Below, in pieces: positions 32,877 to 40,383 of a stretch of 49,744 nt of DNA. This DNA comes from a virus. Position numbers and translations under genes: made by a program. Numbering within the stretch: the first letter of the stretch is position 1; each line of letters opens with the position of its first letter. The DNA is taken from positions 1 to 49,744 of IMG/VR virus record IMGVR_UViG_3300031566_000065; one strand, written 5' to 3'. Under the pieces are notes generated by a model, which was given only the letters and a program-made list of their open reading frames with translations, made no database searches and had not been told where the DNA came from.

Positions 32877-33026
32877 TTACCTTTTGTTTTTGTGATTATT
32901 AATCCAATATCTGATTATTCCGGTCATGTTCTTTTTTCCTAATACTTCTTTTGAAATATTATTTAAATCTACTACCTCTTCCTCGGTCAAGCTGAATGAA
33001 GGGTTTGTTTTTGTTGTTTTGCTCAT
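32877..33026 (-). CDS. Small RHH-like protein, 49 aa
   Basis: FSLTEEEVVDLNNISKEVLG then KKNMTGIIRYWINNHKNKR resembles the two helices of a ribbon-helix-helix domain with a short strand before them. It ends 4 nt before the 110-aa gene. Too short for a usual ORF cutoff, but fits the gap and has an A-rich leader. Confidence 0.5.
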   Translation of the reverse strand: MSKTTKTNPSFSLTEEEVVDLNNISKEVLGKKNMTGIIRYWINNHKNKR

Positions 33027-33039
33027 TTTTTAATATTTA

Positions 33040-33104
33040 ATTGAATTTTAATTACTTATAACGTACGAAATCGGACGTTACATATACCCACATGTTGTAC
33101 ACAA
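33040..33104 (-). repeat. Hairpin cassette element
   Basis: TAACGTACG-AAAT-CGGACGTTA (33059-33080) is a palindrome with one mismatch. On the minus strand it reads TATATGTAACGTCCGATTTC then GTACGTTATAAGTAATTA, the same element as at 9091-9160. It follows the 102-aa gene's stop. Confidence 0.6.
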
Positions 33105-33413
33105 TTAAAGGCTATTGTGTATTCTATGCATCTGTACTGCTTGGTCGCCTTTTCCTGCAACTGCCAACATATTCGCCATTTTAAAAACAATAGCCTTAAA
33201 CTGTTCGCTTTGCTGTACAACATCAGGTATAGTTAATTGCCTATCTCCCGTATCAGCTTTTTGGCTATCGCACAGTTCGGTTACAAATTCACCCACCTTT
33301 TTTATTTGAAATTTAAGTTGTGTTTTTGCGTGTCCTACATTTCCAGATGTCAGCCTATCAATTCTATTAATTAAATCAACTATATTTATATCAATTCGTT
33401 CTTTTAAATCCAT
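33105..33413 (-). CDS. Hypothetical protein, 102 aa
   Basis: A helical protein (MDLKERIDINIVDLINRIDR; FKAIVFKMANMLAVAGKGDQ). Its stop is followed by a hairpin element, and its start overlaps the 66-aa gene by 10 bp. Function unknown. Confidence 0.6.
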   Translation of the reverse strand: MDLKERIDINIVDLINRIDRLTSGNVGHAKTQLKFQIKKVGEFVTELCDSQKADTGDRQLTIPDVVQQSEQFKAIVFKMANMLAVAGKGDQAVQMHRIHNSL

Positions 33414-33604
33414 CGCTCAGACATTTTAACTTGTTCAAAAGTTGACCCAAGATAGTAACCACTTCCATTTTTAAATTTATGGCTTTCGTATGCAACAACA
33501 TATTTATCAACGCCATTTGTATCAGGTTCAATTACAATAATCATTCGTTTGTTTGGATATTTATCCATTATTTCTTTTGAAATTTTATCAAATTCTGTTT
33601 GCAT
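33404..33604 (-). CDS. Hypothetical protein, 66 aa
   Basis: MQTEFDKISKEIMDKYPNKR then a beta-rich MIIVIEPDTNGVDKYVVAYE. It is the first gene after the promoter/operator at 33644-33683. No family recognised. Confidence 0.6.
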   Translation of the reverse strand: MQTEFDKISKEIMDKYPNKRMIIVIEPDTNGVDKYVVAYESHKFKNGSGYYLGSTFEQVKMSERWI

Positions 33605-33643
33605 TATTTATGTTTTTAAAGTTTAAAATTACATTTATCTATG

Positions 33644-33683
33644 CAAAGATAATAAATATTTTGTATATACCAAATATATACAA
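33644..33683 (-). promoter_or_regulatory. Promoter with TTGTATATA palindromic operator
   Basis: The minus strand reads TTTG, a 19-bp spacer, TATCTTTG (33644-33651). The perfect inverted repeat TTGTATATA-CCAAA-TATATACAA (33661-33683) covers the -33 box, so a bound repressor would block it. Confidence 0.65.
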
Positions 33684-33684
33684 T

Positions 33685-33714
33685 AAAAAAGTTGCCGATT
33701 TTTCAACCGGCAAC
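33685..33714 (-). terminator. Intrinsic terminator ending the packaging operon
   Basis: GTTGCCG (33691-33697) and CGGCAAC (33708-33714) form a stem followed on the minus strand by T6. It separates the 33753 gene from the early operon. Confidence 0.8.
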
Positions 33715-33752
33715 CTAAACTAAAACTAAGATATAATGAAGAAATAAAAAGC

Positions 33753-34364
33753 CTATTCTAATTCCTCTAAATTTATTGGAGTATCACTTACTGCTTGAAA
33801 TGAAAAAGGTATCTGATTACGAAAACCTTCTATCTGAGGCATTGCGAATGTCTCTATAACTATTTGATTGATTCCAAATATTTCATTTAAATACTGGCTT
33901 ATTACGTCTATTTGTTGCGGCACTTGCATAACTTCTTTGAATGCTATAATGTCGCTCAATGGGATTACGTTTGATTTATTAGATATAAATCCTTTGCCAT
34001 TTATTTCAAAATCCCCATCACTTACATATTCTTTTACTGTTCCGTTCCTGCCTTGAATTGCCGTTTTGACTATGTTTTTAGATTGGCTTACTTCAAGGAT
34101 TACTGTTGCATTTTTTATGCCACCGAAACTTATATCATTGCCCTGTAAGTCAATATATCTCCCTTCTGGAAATTCAAGTATATCCATTATCGGCGTACCA
34201 TATTCAGAGTTTCCAATCGATTGCTCTATTTCTATATTTGACAAAGATAAATTAAATGCAGTGCTTCTTAATGCTTGTATAGCCCCGCTTGTTATAGCAA
34301 ATGGTCTGGGGGATATATCAAATATGCCTGAATTTTCTGGTATTTTAAAAAACTTTACTGCCAT
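33753..34364 (-). CDS. Bacteroidota phage structural protein (DUF6046-like)
   Basis: The start MAVKFFKIPENSGIF at 34364 is preferred, since the longer frame from 34406 runs back into the terminase. GRYIDLQGNDISFGGIKNAT and VKEYVSDGDFEINGKGFI resemble the DUF6046 family found in Bacteroidota phages and tail-like particles. A baseplate or tail role is likely but not shown. Confidence 0.6.
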   Translation of the reverse strand: MAVKFFKIPENSGIFDISPRPFAITSGAIQALRSTAFNLSLSNIEIEQSIGNSEYGTPIMDILEFPEGRYIDLQGNDISFGGIKNATVILEVSQSKNIVKTAIQGRNGTVKEYVSDGDFEINGKGFISNKSNVIPLSDIIAFKEVMQVPQQIDVISQYLNEIFGINQIVIETFAMPQIEGFRNQIPFSFQAVSDTPINLEELE

Positions 34365-34380
34365 GCGACAAAGATATAAA

Positions 34381-35967
34381 TTAATATTGTTTTTTCCTAT
34401 AGCCAATAACTGGCATTATAAACTCGCCTCTCATTTGGAATTCACGATATTCTCTGCTAAATGCTTGCGTTATTAAATAATCGAAAGTATCGCTAGTGTG
34501 CCCGTATTTTTCATATCTTATTCCCGTTCTTACGTCTGTTTCTTTTGTTTTGTATTTAGTTCCGTCGGGGGCTTCTTTCGTAAACCTAAAGTCATTTATT
34601 GAGTTATGGCACGAATTATCTATAAAAAAATTAATGCCTCCGTAATTAACTTCAAAGACCTCGTTTATAAAACTGCCCCTCATTGCAATTGACGGGTTTG
34701 CCATTGGTAGTCTTATTGAAGGGTTTAATTTTTCTATATATTTACAAAACAATGTAAAAAAGTTTTGCCCTTTTTCTAATTTAGTGTCCTCTTTTTTACT
34801 TGTAGCATCACCGTATACGAAAACTCCTGACTTATGATTGCCGTATTTTTTCAAAAATTCCAAAGCTAATTCTTTCAATGTATTTTTCGGATGAGTCAGG
34901 CAAAATTCATCTATTTGGTATATACTACTTCCTATTATTTGGTATAAAGTTCCTGTTATATACGGATTGACATTTTCGTCAAGCGATATATGAAGTGCTA
35001 CAGTTGAATTGTAGACACATTCCTGTATATGAACAGATTCTTTAAAGCTTTTATAAAACTCATTACCTGATTCCATTATCTTAGGATTTTGCTGTTGCAA
35101 TGCTTCAAACTTTACAATATTCCTTTGCCTCGCCTCCATTGCTGATAAGTAAGAATGCATTTCCTCCCATAACACCTCGCCGATTTTTCTAGGATCGTTC
35201 GGATTTGAATCGTCTGTTTTTATTCGAGGGAATGTTATTACCTCCCAATTTCTAGCATCTTCATGATTGCTATATTTTAAAATCCTGCCCGCTAAGTCAT
35301 CAATATTCCATCTTGTAAGAGTAATTAATATTTGACTATTATTGTTTAGTCTTGTTTCTAATTCGGTTGTGTACCATTCCCATAATTTTTCCCTGTACGT
35401 TTGAGAACCAGCCTCTTCTGCTCCTTTTATTGGGTCATCTATCAATGCAATGTCTACAGGATTTCCAGTTATACCGCCTCCGACACCTACCGATATAAAC
35501 GACCCATTTTTATCAACAATCTCAAACGTTTCGGAATTTCTCAAATACGAGCCTTTTGAATCGGTTGATACATTTCTGTTATTAAGCTTCGTCTCTGGAA
35601 ATATGTCGCTGTAAGAGTTGTTTGATATTATCCGCTGTACTTGCCTATTAAATTTAGATGCAAATGTTGAATTATAGGCGCAAAGGGCTATTCTTAGATT
35701 TGGATTTCGCCCTAACATGTATGCAGGAAGTCTTCTGGACGTTAATTCACTTTTACCATGTTGTGGAGGCATAAACACCATCATCCTTTTTATTTCCCCG
35801 TTAGCAAATTTATTTAGTTTATCACATAGATATTTATGATGCCAATTTACTAAGTAGTTTTCTTTTGTGTATAATGTAAATGCTAGTATATCCGATTTGG
35901 CTTTAATGCATAATTTTTGACGTTCTAAAGCGTAAAGTTCTTCTAATGCCCCTAATTCATCCATCAT
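34381..35967 (-). CDS. terL: Terminase large subunit
   Basis: 528 aa. Walker A PPQHGKSE (residues 67-74), Walker B VDIALIDDP (171-179) and coupling motif LITLTRW (214-220). The nuclease half has ALHISLDENVN with D330 and VFVYGDATSKKED with D387. It pumps and cuts DNA at the portal. It follows terS directly. Confidence 0.92.
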   Translation of the reverse strand: MMDELGALEELYALERQKLCIKAKSDILAFTLYTKENYLVNWHHKYLCDKLNKFANGEIKRMMVFMPPQHGKSELTSRRLPAYMLGRNPNLRIALCAYNSTFASKFNRQVQRIISNNSYSDIFPETKLNNRNVSTDSKGSYLRNSETFEIVDKNGSFISVGVGGGITGNPVDIALIDDPIKGAEEAGSQTYREKLWEWYTTELETRLNNNSQILITLTRWNIDDLAGRILKYSNHEDARNWEVITFPRIKTDDSNPNDPRKIGEVLWEEMHSYLSAMEARQRNIVKFEALQQQNPKIMESGNEFYKSFKESVHIQECVYNSTVALHISLDENVNPYITGTLYQIIGSSIYQIDEFCLTHPKNTLKELALEFLKKYGNHKSGVFVYGDATSKKEDTKLEKGQNFFTLFCKYIEKLNPSIRLPMANPSIAMRGSFINEVFEVNYGGINFFIDNSCHNSINDFRFTKEAPDGTKYKTKETDVRTGIRYEKYGHTSDTFDYLITQAFSREYREFQMRGEFIMPVIGYRKKQY

Positions 35968-36426
35968 TTACTTAATGCCTAATTTATCTTTCAATTCCCT
36001 TATGCGTTCTTCTCTTTTTTCTTCGGTAAGTGATTTCAGCTCCTTATCTCCAGACGTTAAATCCTGCCTATCCGTCCACTTGTGATTAGACTTTAAATTA
36101 ACTATTCCAGTAGCTTCTCTTATAAATCCTTTTTTTGTGTTGGAATAACAATTTTGTTCTAGGTTGTTTATCAGTACGTTATACTTTCGGCTTAAGCTTG
36201 GAAATCTTTTAATTAAGTGCCTAAATATCTCGTGAAAAGTTCCAAGTTCTCTGGCGACTTCTCCTATAAAATCAAATTCATATCCCTCTACTTCTCTTTT
36301 TTCAACGCCCTTAATTAATGTCTGTATCGTTGTTTCATTCGTTAGCTCTATGGCATCATTAAAAAGGTTTATGGCTCTTTTTATGCTCCATTTTTCTGCG
36401 TTTTTATTCCCGTACGGTGCAGCCAT
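35968..36426 (-). CDS. terS: Terminase small subunit
   Basis: 152 aa. MAAPYGNKNAEKWSIKRAIN is a common small-terminase start, with a helical centre (EVARELGTFHEIFRHLIKRF) and a charged C-tail (TEEKREERIRELKDKLG). It abuts terL. It recognises the packaging site. Confidence 0.75.
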   Translation of the reverse strand: MAAPYGNKNAEKWSIKRAINLFNDAIELTNETTIQTLIKGVEKREVEGYEFDFIGEVARELGTFHEIFRHLIKRFPSLSRKYNVLINNLEQNCYSNTKKGFIREATGIVNLKSNHKWTDRQDLTSGDKELKSLTEEKREERIRELKDKLGIK

Positions 36427-36448
36427 TATTTTTTATATTTCAATGTTG

Positions 36449-36772
36449 TTAAATTTCGTTACTAATTCTCTCTAGCTCCTGTATTTCTTCTTTTGTAAAA
36501 TCTCCAAAATATCCTGCTCCTATAAAGTCAACTCCCTCGAACTCCCTTATGTGATTAATGTATTTTTCAAGTAATTTTTTATAACAAATGTTTGGTTTAT
36601 AGTTTTTATAATCTGAATGTTTTATAGTTTTTAATACTTCTGCGTTTATTTTTAAATTTTTATCTATGTCAGTATTATAAGCAATACTTATTGGTGTATC
36701 ATTAATTCCGTAAATTAGATATCCTCCACGATTTATAAGTTTATTTAATTCTGCTTTTTGTATATCGGTCAT
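36449..36772 (-). CDS. Hypothetical protein upstream of terS, 107 aa
   Basis: Starts MTDIQKAELNKLINRGGYLI and ends TKEEIQELERISNEI. Mixed alpha/beta, no recognised family. It is the first gene after the promoter at 36858-36889, so it leads the packaging operon. Confidence 0.6.
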   Translation of the reverse strand: MTDIQKAELNKLINRGGYLIYGINDTPISIAYNTDIDKNLKINAEVLKTIKHSDYKNYKPNICYKKLLEKYINHIREFEGVDFIGAGYFGDFTKEEIQELERISNEI

Positions 36773-36857
36773 AATGTTGCAATATTGTAGATTTTCTAAT
36801 CTTTTAGTTTTCAGCTATTTAGTCTCATTCTCTCAGTACAAAAACAAAACTATTATG

Positions 36858-36889
36858 CAAATGTACAAATTAATGTTGAGATTTGCAAC
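36858..36889 (-). promoter_or_regulatory. Promoter of the packaging operon
   Basis: Minus-strand GTTG, a 20-bp spacer and TACATTTG (36858-36865). The spacer TTGCAAATCTCAACATTAAT resembles that of the promoter at 42151-42180 (TTGCAAATTCAAATATTAAT), suggesting shared control. Confidence 0.55.
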
Positions 36890-36919
36890 TAAGTGTTTCC
36901 ATGTTAGCTTTTATTAAAG

Positions 36920-37087
36920 TTAGTCTATGTAATTAACTCTATGTAGCGGGCTTTTACTATACCAGTCTTTTATGTCTTCAAATCTTTGCTTGTCATCTTC
37001 CCAATAGAATTTTTCAAACTTTTTATAATCTTTTACAAAAAATTCAACGCAAACGCTGCTTCTGTTTATGCTTAAATCTATTTCCAT
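36920..37087 (-). CDS. Small hypothetical protein, 55 aa
   Basis: MEIDLSINRSSVCVEFFVKD then YKKFEKFYWEDDKQRFEDIK, ending VNYID. It begins 2 nt after the stop of the 123-aa gene and has a plausible beta-alpha pattern. Function unknown. Confidence 0.55.
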   Translation of the reverse strand: MEIDLSINRSSVCVEFFVKDYKKFEKFYWEDDKQRFEDIKDWYSKSPLHRVNYID

Positions 37088-37089
37088 GT

Positions 37090-37461
37090 CTATTTTTTAA
37101 GTTGATTAAGCGTTTCTGTTGTTACAATTATTTTTGTCGGCGCATTTTCAATAGCTTTTTTAAGTGCTTGTAATAATTCCTTTTTACTTTTGCATAAATG
37201 TTCTATTGCTTTATAAGGCGTTAATCCTCTAACCATTGATTCAAAAATACTTCTAAATTCGGCATCGTATTGAAACTCCTCAAAAAATTCCTCTGTAAAT
37301 TTTGATTTTAATACGAATTGATCTGTAATATTTTGCTGGCTGTCCAAATAAAAATCAACCATAAAGCATTTTAAAGAATGTATTGTAATGTTTGTTCCTG
37401 TTCCAAATCCTGCATTGGATATGTACTTTTCTGCTTTTTCGTTTAATTCGCTTCTATTCAT
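37090..37461 (-). CDS. Hypothetical protein, 123 aa
   Basis: A helical, acidic protein (TEEFFEEFQYDAEFRSIFES) with an N-terminal MNRSELNEKAEKYISNAGFG. No family recognised. It stands next to a hairpin cassette element at its 5' side. Confidence 0.6.
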   Translation of the reverse strand: MNRSELNEKAEKYISNAGFGTGTNITIHSLKCFMVDFYLDSQQNITDQFVLKSKFTEEFFEEFQYDAEFRSIFESMVRGLTPYKAIEHLCKSKKELLQALKKAIENAPTKIIVTTETLNQLKK

Positions 37462-37474
37462 AATACTTTATTTT

Positions 37475-37590
37475 TATGTCCGGTTTCGGACGTTACATAT
37501 ATTTATTTGTTGTGCTTCATTAAAACGCCACTTCGTTAAGCACAACACAGTACATAGGTAATGTGCTTGCTTTTCAAATGGGCGTTAGTG
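37475..37590 (-). repeat. attC-like cassette site with GTCCG hairpin
   Basis: Minus-strand order: ACTAACGCC, then AAGCAAGCACA, loop TTACCTATGTACTG, TGTTGTGCTT, then GGCGTTTTA. AACGCC and GGCGTT pair, as do AAGCACA and TGTGCTT. This is an R-L...L-R order like attC. A second hairpin GTCCG-GTTT-CGGAC lies at 37478-37491. Confidence 0.6.
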
Positions 37591-37962
37591 CTATTTTGGA
37601 GGAGTAAAATTAATTTTCCTTCCCACCGCACGTTCATATTCGTCAACTAATCTTTGTTTAACTTCCTTAGTTAAGTATCTGCAAGGTTTCTCACCTTTAA
37701 TAACCTCCAATCCATGCACACTGCTATCATACGCCGTGTAGTTTCGCATTCCGTGGCTTATATCCGCTTTTGTAAACGGCATCCATCTACCGAAGTGGTG
37801 TTCTACGTGGCATTTTTTACCATTTCTTTTCCTGTAGGTGTCTTGTTGGTTTACAAAAGCTTTCATTGTGCTAAAATTAACGTCAAACACTTTGTATTTA
37901 CTGTCAATCTTCACGGCTTCCATTTCTGCCAAATATTGTTTTGTTCTATAATTAAATTGCAT
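37591..37962 (-). CDS. Hypothetical protein, 123 aa (cassette gene)
   Basis: His/Arg/Lys-rich (RKRNGKKCHVEHHFGRWMPF), with an alpha-helical C-terminus (KEVKQRLVDEYERAVGRKIN). A nucleic-acid or phosphate ligand is possible from charge alone; no family recognised. Confidence 0.6.
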   Translation of the reverse strand: MQFNYRTKQYLAEMEAVKIDSKYKVFDVNFSTMKAFVNQQDTYRKRNGKKCHVEHHFGRWMPFTKADISHGMRNYTAYDSSVHGLEVIKGEKPCRYLTKEVKQRLVDEYERAVGRKINFTPPK

Positions 37963-37989
37963 GCGCTAAAAAATTAATTTTACTTGATC

Positions 37990-38047
37990 TTCGTAGGTAG
38001 CTTAGTAGGTTATCGAAAAAGCACACTACCCATGTACTAATTCGTTA
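37990..38047 (-). repeat. attC-like cassette site, decayed right end
   Basis: Minus-strand TATAACG (the TAA is the stop codon of the zinc-ribbon gene) is followed by AATTAGTA ... TACTAAG and GGTAG ... CTACC pairs. The GTT end is not clear. Confidence 0.4.
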
Positions 38048-38302
38048 TAGTTCAGTTTGCCATTTTTCAGAACACGACATGCATACAAATGTTCCGTTCG
38101 GTGTCATTACCCAGTTGCGTTTTTTGCATTTAGGGCAAACCGAAACAATAACACCATTCGCTTGCAGTCGTTCTTTAATCCAATCTTCTGCATCTTTATG
38201 TAAATCTGATTCAGGGTGCATTACGTATTTGCAAAATTCTCTAATTTCATTGGCTGCAAATTCCTCTTTTGTCGTTTCCTTTTTCTCGTTTAAGTCGCTC
38301 AT
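38045..38302 (-). CDS. Zinc-ribbon phage protein, 85 aa
   Basis: CPKCKKRNWV and CMSCSEKW form a C-x2-C ... C-x2-C zinc ribbon at residues about 56-80. The first half is helical and acidic. A DNA or RNA binding role is plausible. The stop codon forms part of the AAC box of the hairpin site. Confidence 0.65.
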   Translation of the reverse strand: MSDLNEKKETTKEEFAANEIREFCKYVMHPESDLHKDAEDWIKERLQANGVIVSVCPKCKKRNWVMTPNGTFVCMSCSEKWQTEL

Positions 38303-38331
38303 TATTTCTGTATTTTAAGTTTTGTAATCCG

Positions 38332-38386
38332 TTTCAACTTTAGTGCTATTTGGTAAAGCGGTCAGCACTTACAACCATACGTTATA
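38332..38386 (-). repeat. attC-like cassette site
   Basis: Minus-strand TATAACGTATGG, then AGTGCT (arm), 16-nt loop, AGCACT (arm), AAA, GTTGAAACGG. The arm AGCACTAAAGTTGAAAC resembles GCACGAAAGTTAATT at 5729-5786. Confidence 0.55.
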
Positions 38387-38393
38387 CTGAAGT

Positions 38394-38687
38394 TTAGCAG
38401 AGCATTGAGTTTAACTTCTCATTTAATTCTTGTAATTTTTCTTTTACCAACTCAATTAAACCGTTACGTATTTGATTAGGCACTTCAATTTCTTGTATAT
38501 GAGTACCAATTCCAAAAAACCTACTACCAAAAGGCGATATTTTAACATCAACTTTTTTTGTCATTAAAACATTAGTCGATGGTATCGCCATTGATTTTTC
38601 ATCAAACGTCACAACGATTGATAAGAAATGTTCTAATTTCCTAATTTCTTCTTGCAAATAATTTGCTTTTTCTAATTTCTCATTCAT
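38394..38687 (-). CDS. Hypothetical protein, 97 aa (cassette gene)
   Basis: Helical ends (MNEKLEKANYLQEEIRKLEH; LIELVKEKLQELNEKLNSML) flank a beta-rich middle (VTFDEKSMAIPSTNVLMTKK). No family recognised. It ends 7 nt before the AAC box of the site downstream. Confidence 0.6.
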   Translation of the reverse strand: MNEKLEKANYLQEEIRKLEHFLSIVVTFDEKSMAIPSTNVLMTKKVDVKISPFGSRFFGIGTHIQEIEVPNQIRNGLIELVKEKLQELNEKLNSMLC

Positions 38688-38760
38688 AAAATATCTATTA
38701 AATTAATTATTAAAAAACCGACCGTTTTAACAGGTTAAAAATTAAAAACATATCATCATT

Positions 38761-39237
38761 TCAATAAACCAAATTAACCAAAACTTTACCACTAACACTT
38801 TTAAATTCTGGATCAGTTTCAGTTGAAGCTAATATTACATAACTTCCAGACATGCTTACTTTTATGTTGTAAGGTATCGATCCATTTTTAGATTCTAATT
38901 CAAGTATAATGCAGTCTATTTTATAGGTTGTTTCTATTCTGAAAATGTATTCTTTTTGATCAATCATATTCCAGTTATCAACTTGCTCCTTTATCATACA
39001 CATGTTTTTATACTGATCTATTTCACAGCTCGAGAGTATTAATATAAGCATTAAGAATTTGCTCAACACGTTTATTGCGTGTTTAATTTTACATACCTCG
39101 TGAAATGCGTGTGCCTTTTCTTGTTGAGGCGTTTTAAAAGAAACTGCATGTTTTAACAAAAGCTTTTTTTGCTCTTCTATTTCTTTTTTGATTTCTTCTT
39201 TTGAAATCTTTTTTTCAAAAATATGTTTTAGTTTCAT
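38761..39237 (-). CDS. Protein with internal lipobox, 158 aa
   Basis: Residues 1-55 are a charged, soluble segment (KISKEEIKKEIEEQKKLLLK). Residues 57-71 read NVLSKFLMLILILSSC, a lipoprotein-like hydrophobic stretch ending at a lipobox Cys. The rest is beta-rich. It looks as if a cytoplasmic N-terminus had been joined to a lipoprotein; an internal start near M63 is another reading. Confidence 0.5.
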   Translation of the reverse strand: MKLKHIFEKKISKEEIKKEIEEQKKLLLKHAVSFKTPQQEKAHAFHEVCKIKHAINVLSKFLMLILILSSCEIDQYKNMCMIKEQVDNWNMIDQKEYIFRIETTYKIDCIILELESKNGSIPYNIKVSMSGSYVILASTETDPEFKSVSGKVLVNLVY

Positions 39238-39241
39238 ATAT

Positions 39242-39469
39242 TTATACTTTTAATTCAAACAATTGACCAGTACAATTATTACACATCTTGTCGTACTCTC
39301 TTGAAAAATATTTACACTTCCGACAATCGTATAACGATGCACTACATTCTAAAGCTTCTTCAATAGCATCCAAGCAACTCATATATGCTGCAACATGCAT
39401 ATTTTTAGGTGTTATATTCTTTTTAGCAAGATGTTTTTTAAGGAGCTTTTCGGCTTTCGATTCTTTCAT
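39242..39469 (-). CDS. Cysteine-rich (zinc-ribbon-like) protein, 75 aa
   Basis: CRKCKYF and CNNCTG at residues about 49-68 suggest a C-x2-C ... C-x2-C zinc site. The N-terminus is basic and helical. It follows the 33-aa membrane peptide gene by 4 nt. Confidence 0.6.
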   Translation of the reverse strand: MKESKAEKLLKKHLAKKNITPKNMHVAAYMSCLDAIEEALECSASLYDCRKCKYFSREYDKMCNNCTGQLFELKV

Positions 39470-39473
39470 TGTC

Positions 39474-39575
39474 TTAAATTTTAATTATTAGCTCAAAAGC
39501 TAATACTATTCCGTACATTAACGCTGTAAGGAGTATTGCTTTGATTATGTAAATTATGTATTTTCTTACTGTCAT
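39474..39575 (-). CDS. Small membrane peptide, 33 aa
   Basis: MTVRKYIIYIIKAILLTALM then YGIVLAFELIIKI is one transmembrane helix with a basic N-terminus. It lies at close spacing (4 nt) to the zinc protein gene and follows the cassette element, so it is likely translated. Function unknown. Confidence 0.45.
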   Translation of the reverse strand: MTVRKYIIYIIKAILLTALMYGIVLAFELIIKI

Positions 39576-39604
39576 TATGCTTGGTTATTAGTTTAAAAAT
39601 TAAT

Positions 39605-39650
39605 TACTTAGCACTGTCCGATAACGGACGTGCGCTCTATTTTATGTTAG
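39605..39650 (-). repeat. Hairpin cassette element
   Basis: Minus-strand GCTAACATAAAATAGAGCGC then ACGTCCG-TTAT-CGGACAGTGCT and AAGTAATTA. Its left half matches the elements at 5286 and 49353, its right half the one at 9091, so it appears a hybrid. The TAA of GCTAAC is the stop codon of the 93-aa gene. Confidence 0.6.
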
Positions 39651-39928
39651 CAACCATTGAGTGCAAGTAATACACAAAGCCCACCCACGGCAAAACCTAT
39701 CATTAAATTAAATACTTTCCAGTTTATGTAGCCGCCATCAACTTTATTCATCTGTTCAATTACCTTTTGCATTTCAAACCAAATATGGCTGTATGCTTGT
39801 TGTTTCCCTGCCTGTAGCAAATACCCCTCGCACTTTTTCTCAGGGTTCTTGTTCGCTTCTTCTTTAATAGAATCAACGGTTGCTAACAAGCGGTCATAAC
39901 CAATTTTGTTTATCTCTTTTTGTTTCAT
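39647..39928 (-). CDS. C-terminal membrane protein, 93 aa (cassette gene)
   Basis: A soluble helical N-part (NKIGYDRLLATVDSIKEEAN) and a C-terminal transmembrane helix (NLMIGFAVGGLCVLLALNGC). Its stop codon lies in the AAC box. No family recognised. Confidence 0.6.
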   Translation of the reverse strand: MKQKEINKIGYDRLLATVDSIKEEANKNPEKKCEGYLLQAGKQQAYSHIWFEMQKVIEQMNKVDGGYINWKVFNLMIGFAVGGLCVLLALNGC

Positions 39929-39957
39929 TGTACTATATTTTAAGTGTTTTGCATTTA

Positions 39958-40014
39958 AGTTACTTTCGTGCGGTATTCAGCAACAAAACTGATCATACCG
40001 CATCTACGTTAGCG
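39958..40014 (-). repeat. attC-like cassette site
   Basis: Minus-strand CGCTAACGTAGA, then TGCGGTAT, an 18-nt loop, ATACCGCA, CGAAAGTAACTTAAATG. The arms pair perfectly over 8 bp. The R' box reads GTAAC instead of GTT, so it may be mutated. Confidence 0.55.
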
Positions 40015-40020
40015 TCCATG

Positions 40021-40245
40021 CTAAAGAAACCGATAAACATCATGTGCCGTTTTCCCTCTTTTTACTAAACCATCTTCAATTAGGTTTTCTAAAGTCCTTG
40101 AAGCAGTAAAGTAGCCAGTTGAACACTTTCTTTGTATTAGCGATATTGAAATATCATCGCCACTTTTGAACATTCCAAATACCTTAGTTCTTGTTTCAAT
40201 ATCTGATTTGAATTGTTCTGCTGTTAAATTTGATTTTGTTTTCAT
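40021..40245 (-). CDS. FtsK-gamma-like winged-helix protein, 74 aa (cassette gene)
   Basis: Residues 34-62 (ISISLIQRKCSTGYFTASRT then LENLIEDGLVKR) resemble the DNA-recognition winged helix of FtsK/SpoIIIE gamma domains (SxLQRxFxIGYNRAxRLIExLE). No motor domain is present. Start M at 40245 (MKTKSNLTAEQF) is chosen, as the longer frame reads back into the site region. It might bind chromosome-polarity sequences. Confidence 0.55.
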   Translation of the reverse strand: MKTKSNLTAEQFKSDIETRTKVFGMFKSGDDISISLIQRKCSTGYFTASRTLENLIEDGLVKRGKTAHDVYRFL

Positions 40246-40287
40246 TTTATAATTAAGTTTTAAATTTCTAAAATAAAGCACGAAACG

Positions 40288-40380
40288 CTAACAAATGCTA
40301 TATGCAACACGGCAAAAAAGCACTTGTGTAACTTGATAAATTCTACTATGCCGTGCAGCACATAGCAAAACCGTTATAGC
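40288..40380 (-). repeat. attC-like cassette site, long arms
   Basis: Minus-strand GGCTATAACGGTTT, then TGCTATGTGCTGCACGGCA (40349-40367), a 34-nt loop, TGCCGTGTTGCATATAGCA (40296-40314), TTT, GTTAGCG. The arms match at 16 of 19 positions. The unequal spacers and mismatches in the arm are the layout of an attC fold. Confidence 0.65.
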
Positions 40381-40383
40381 CAA

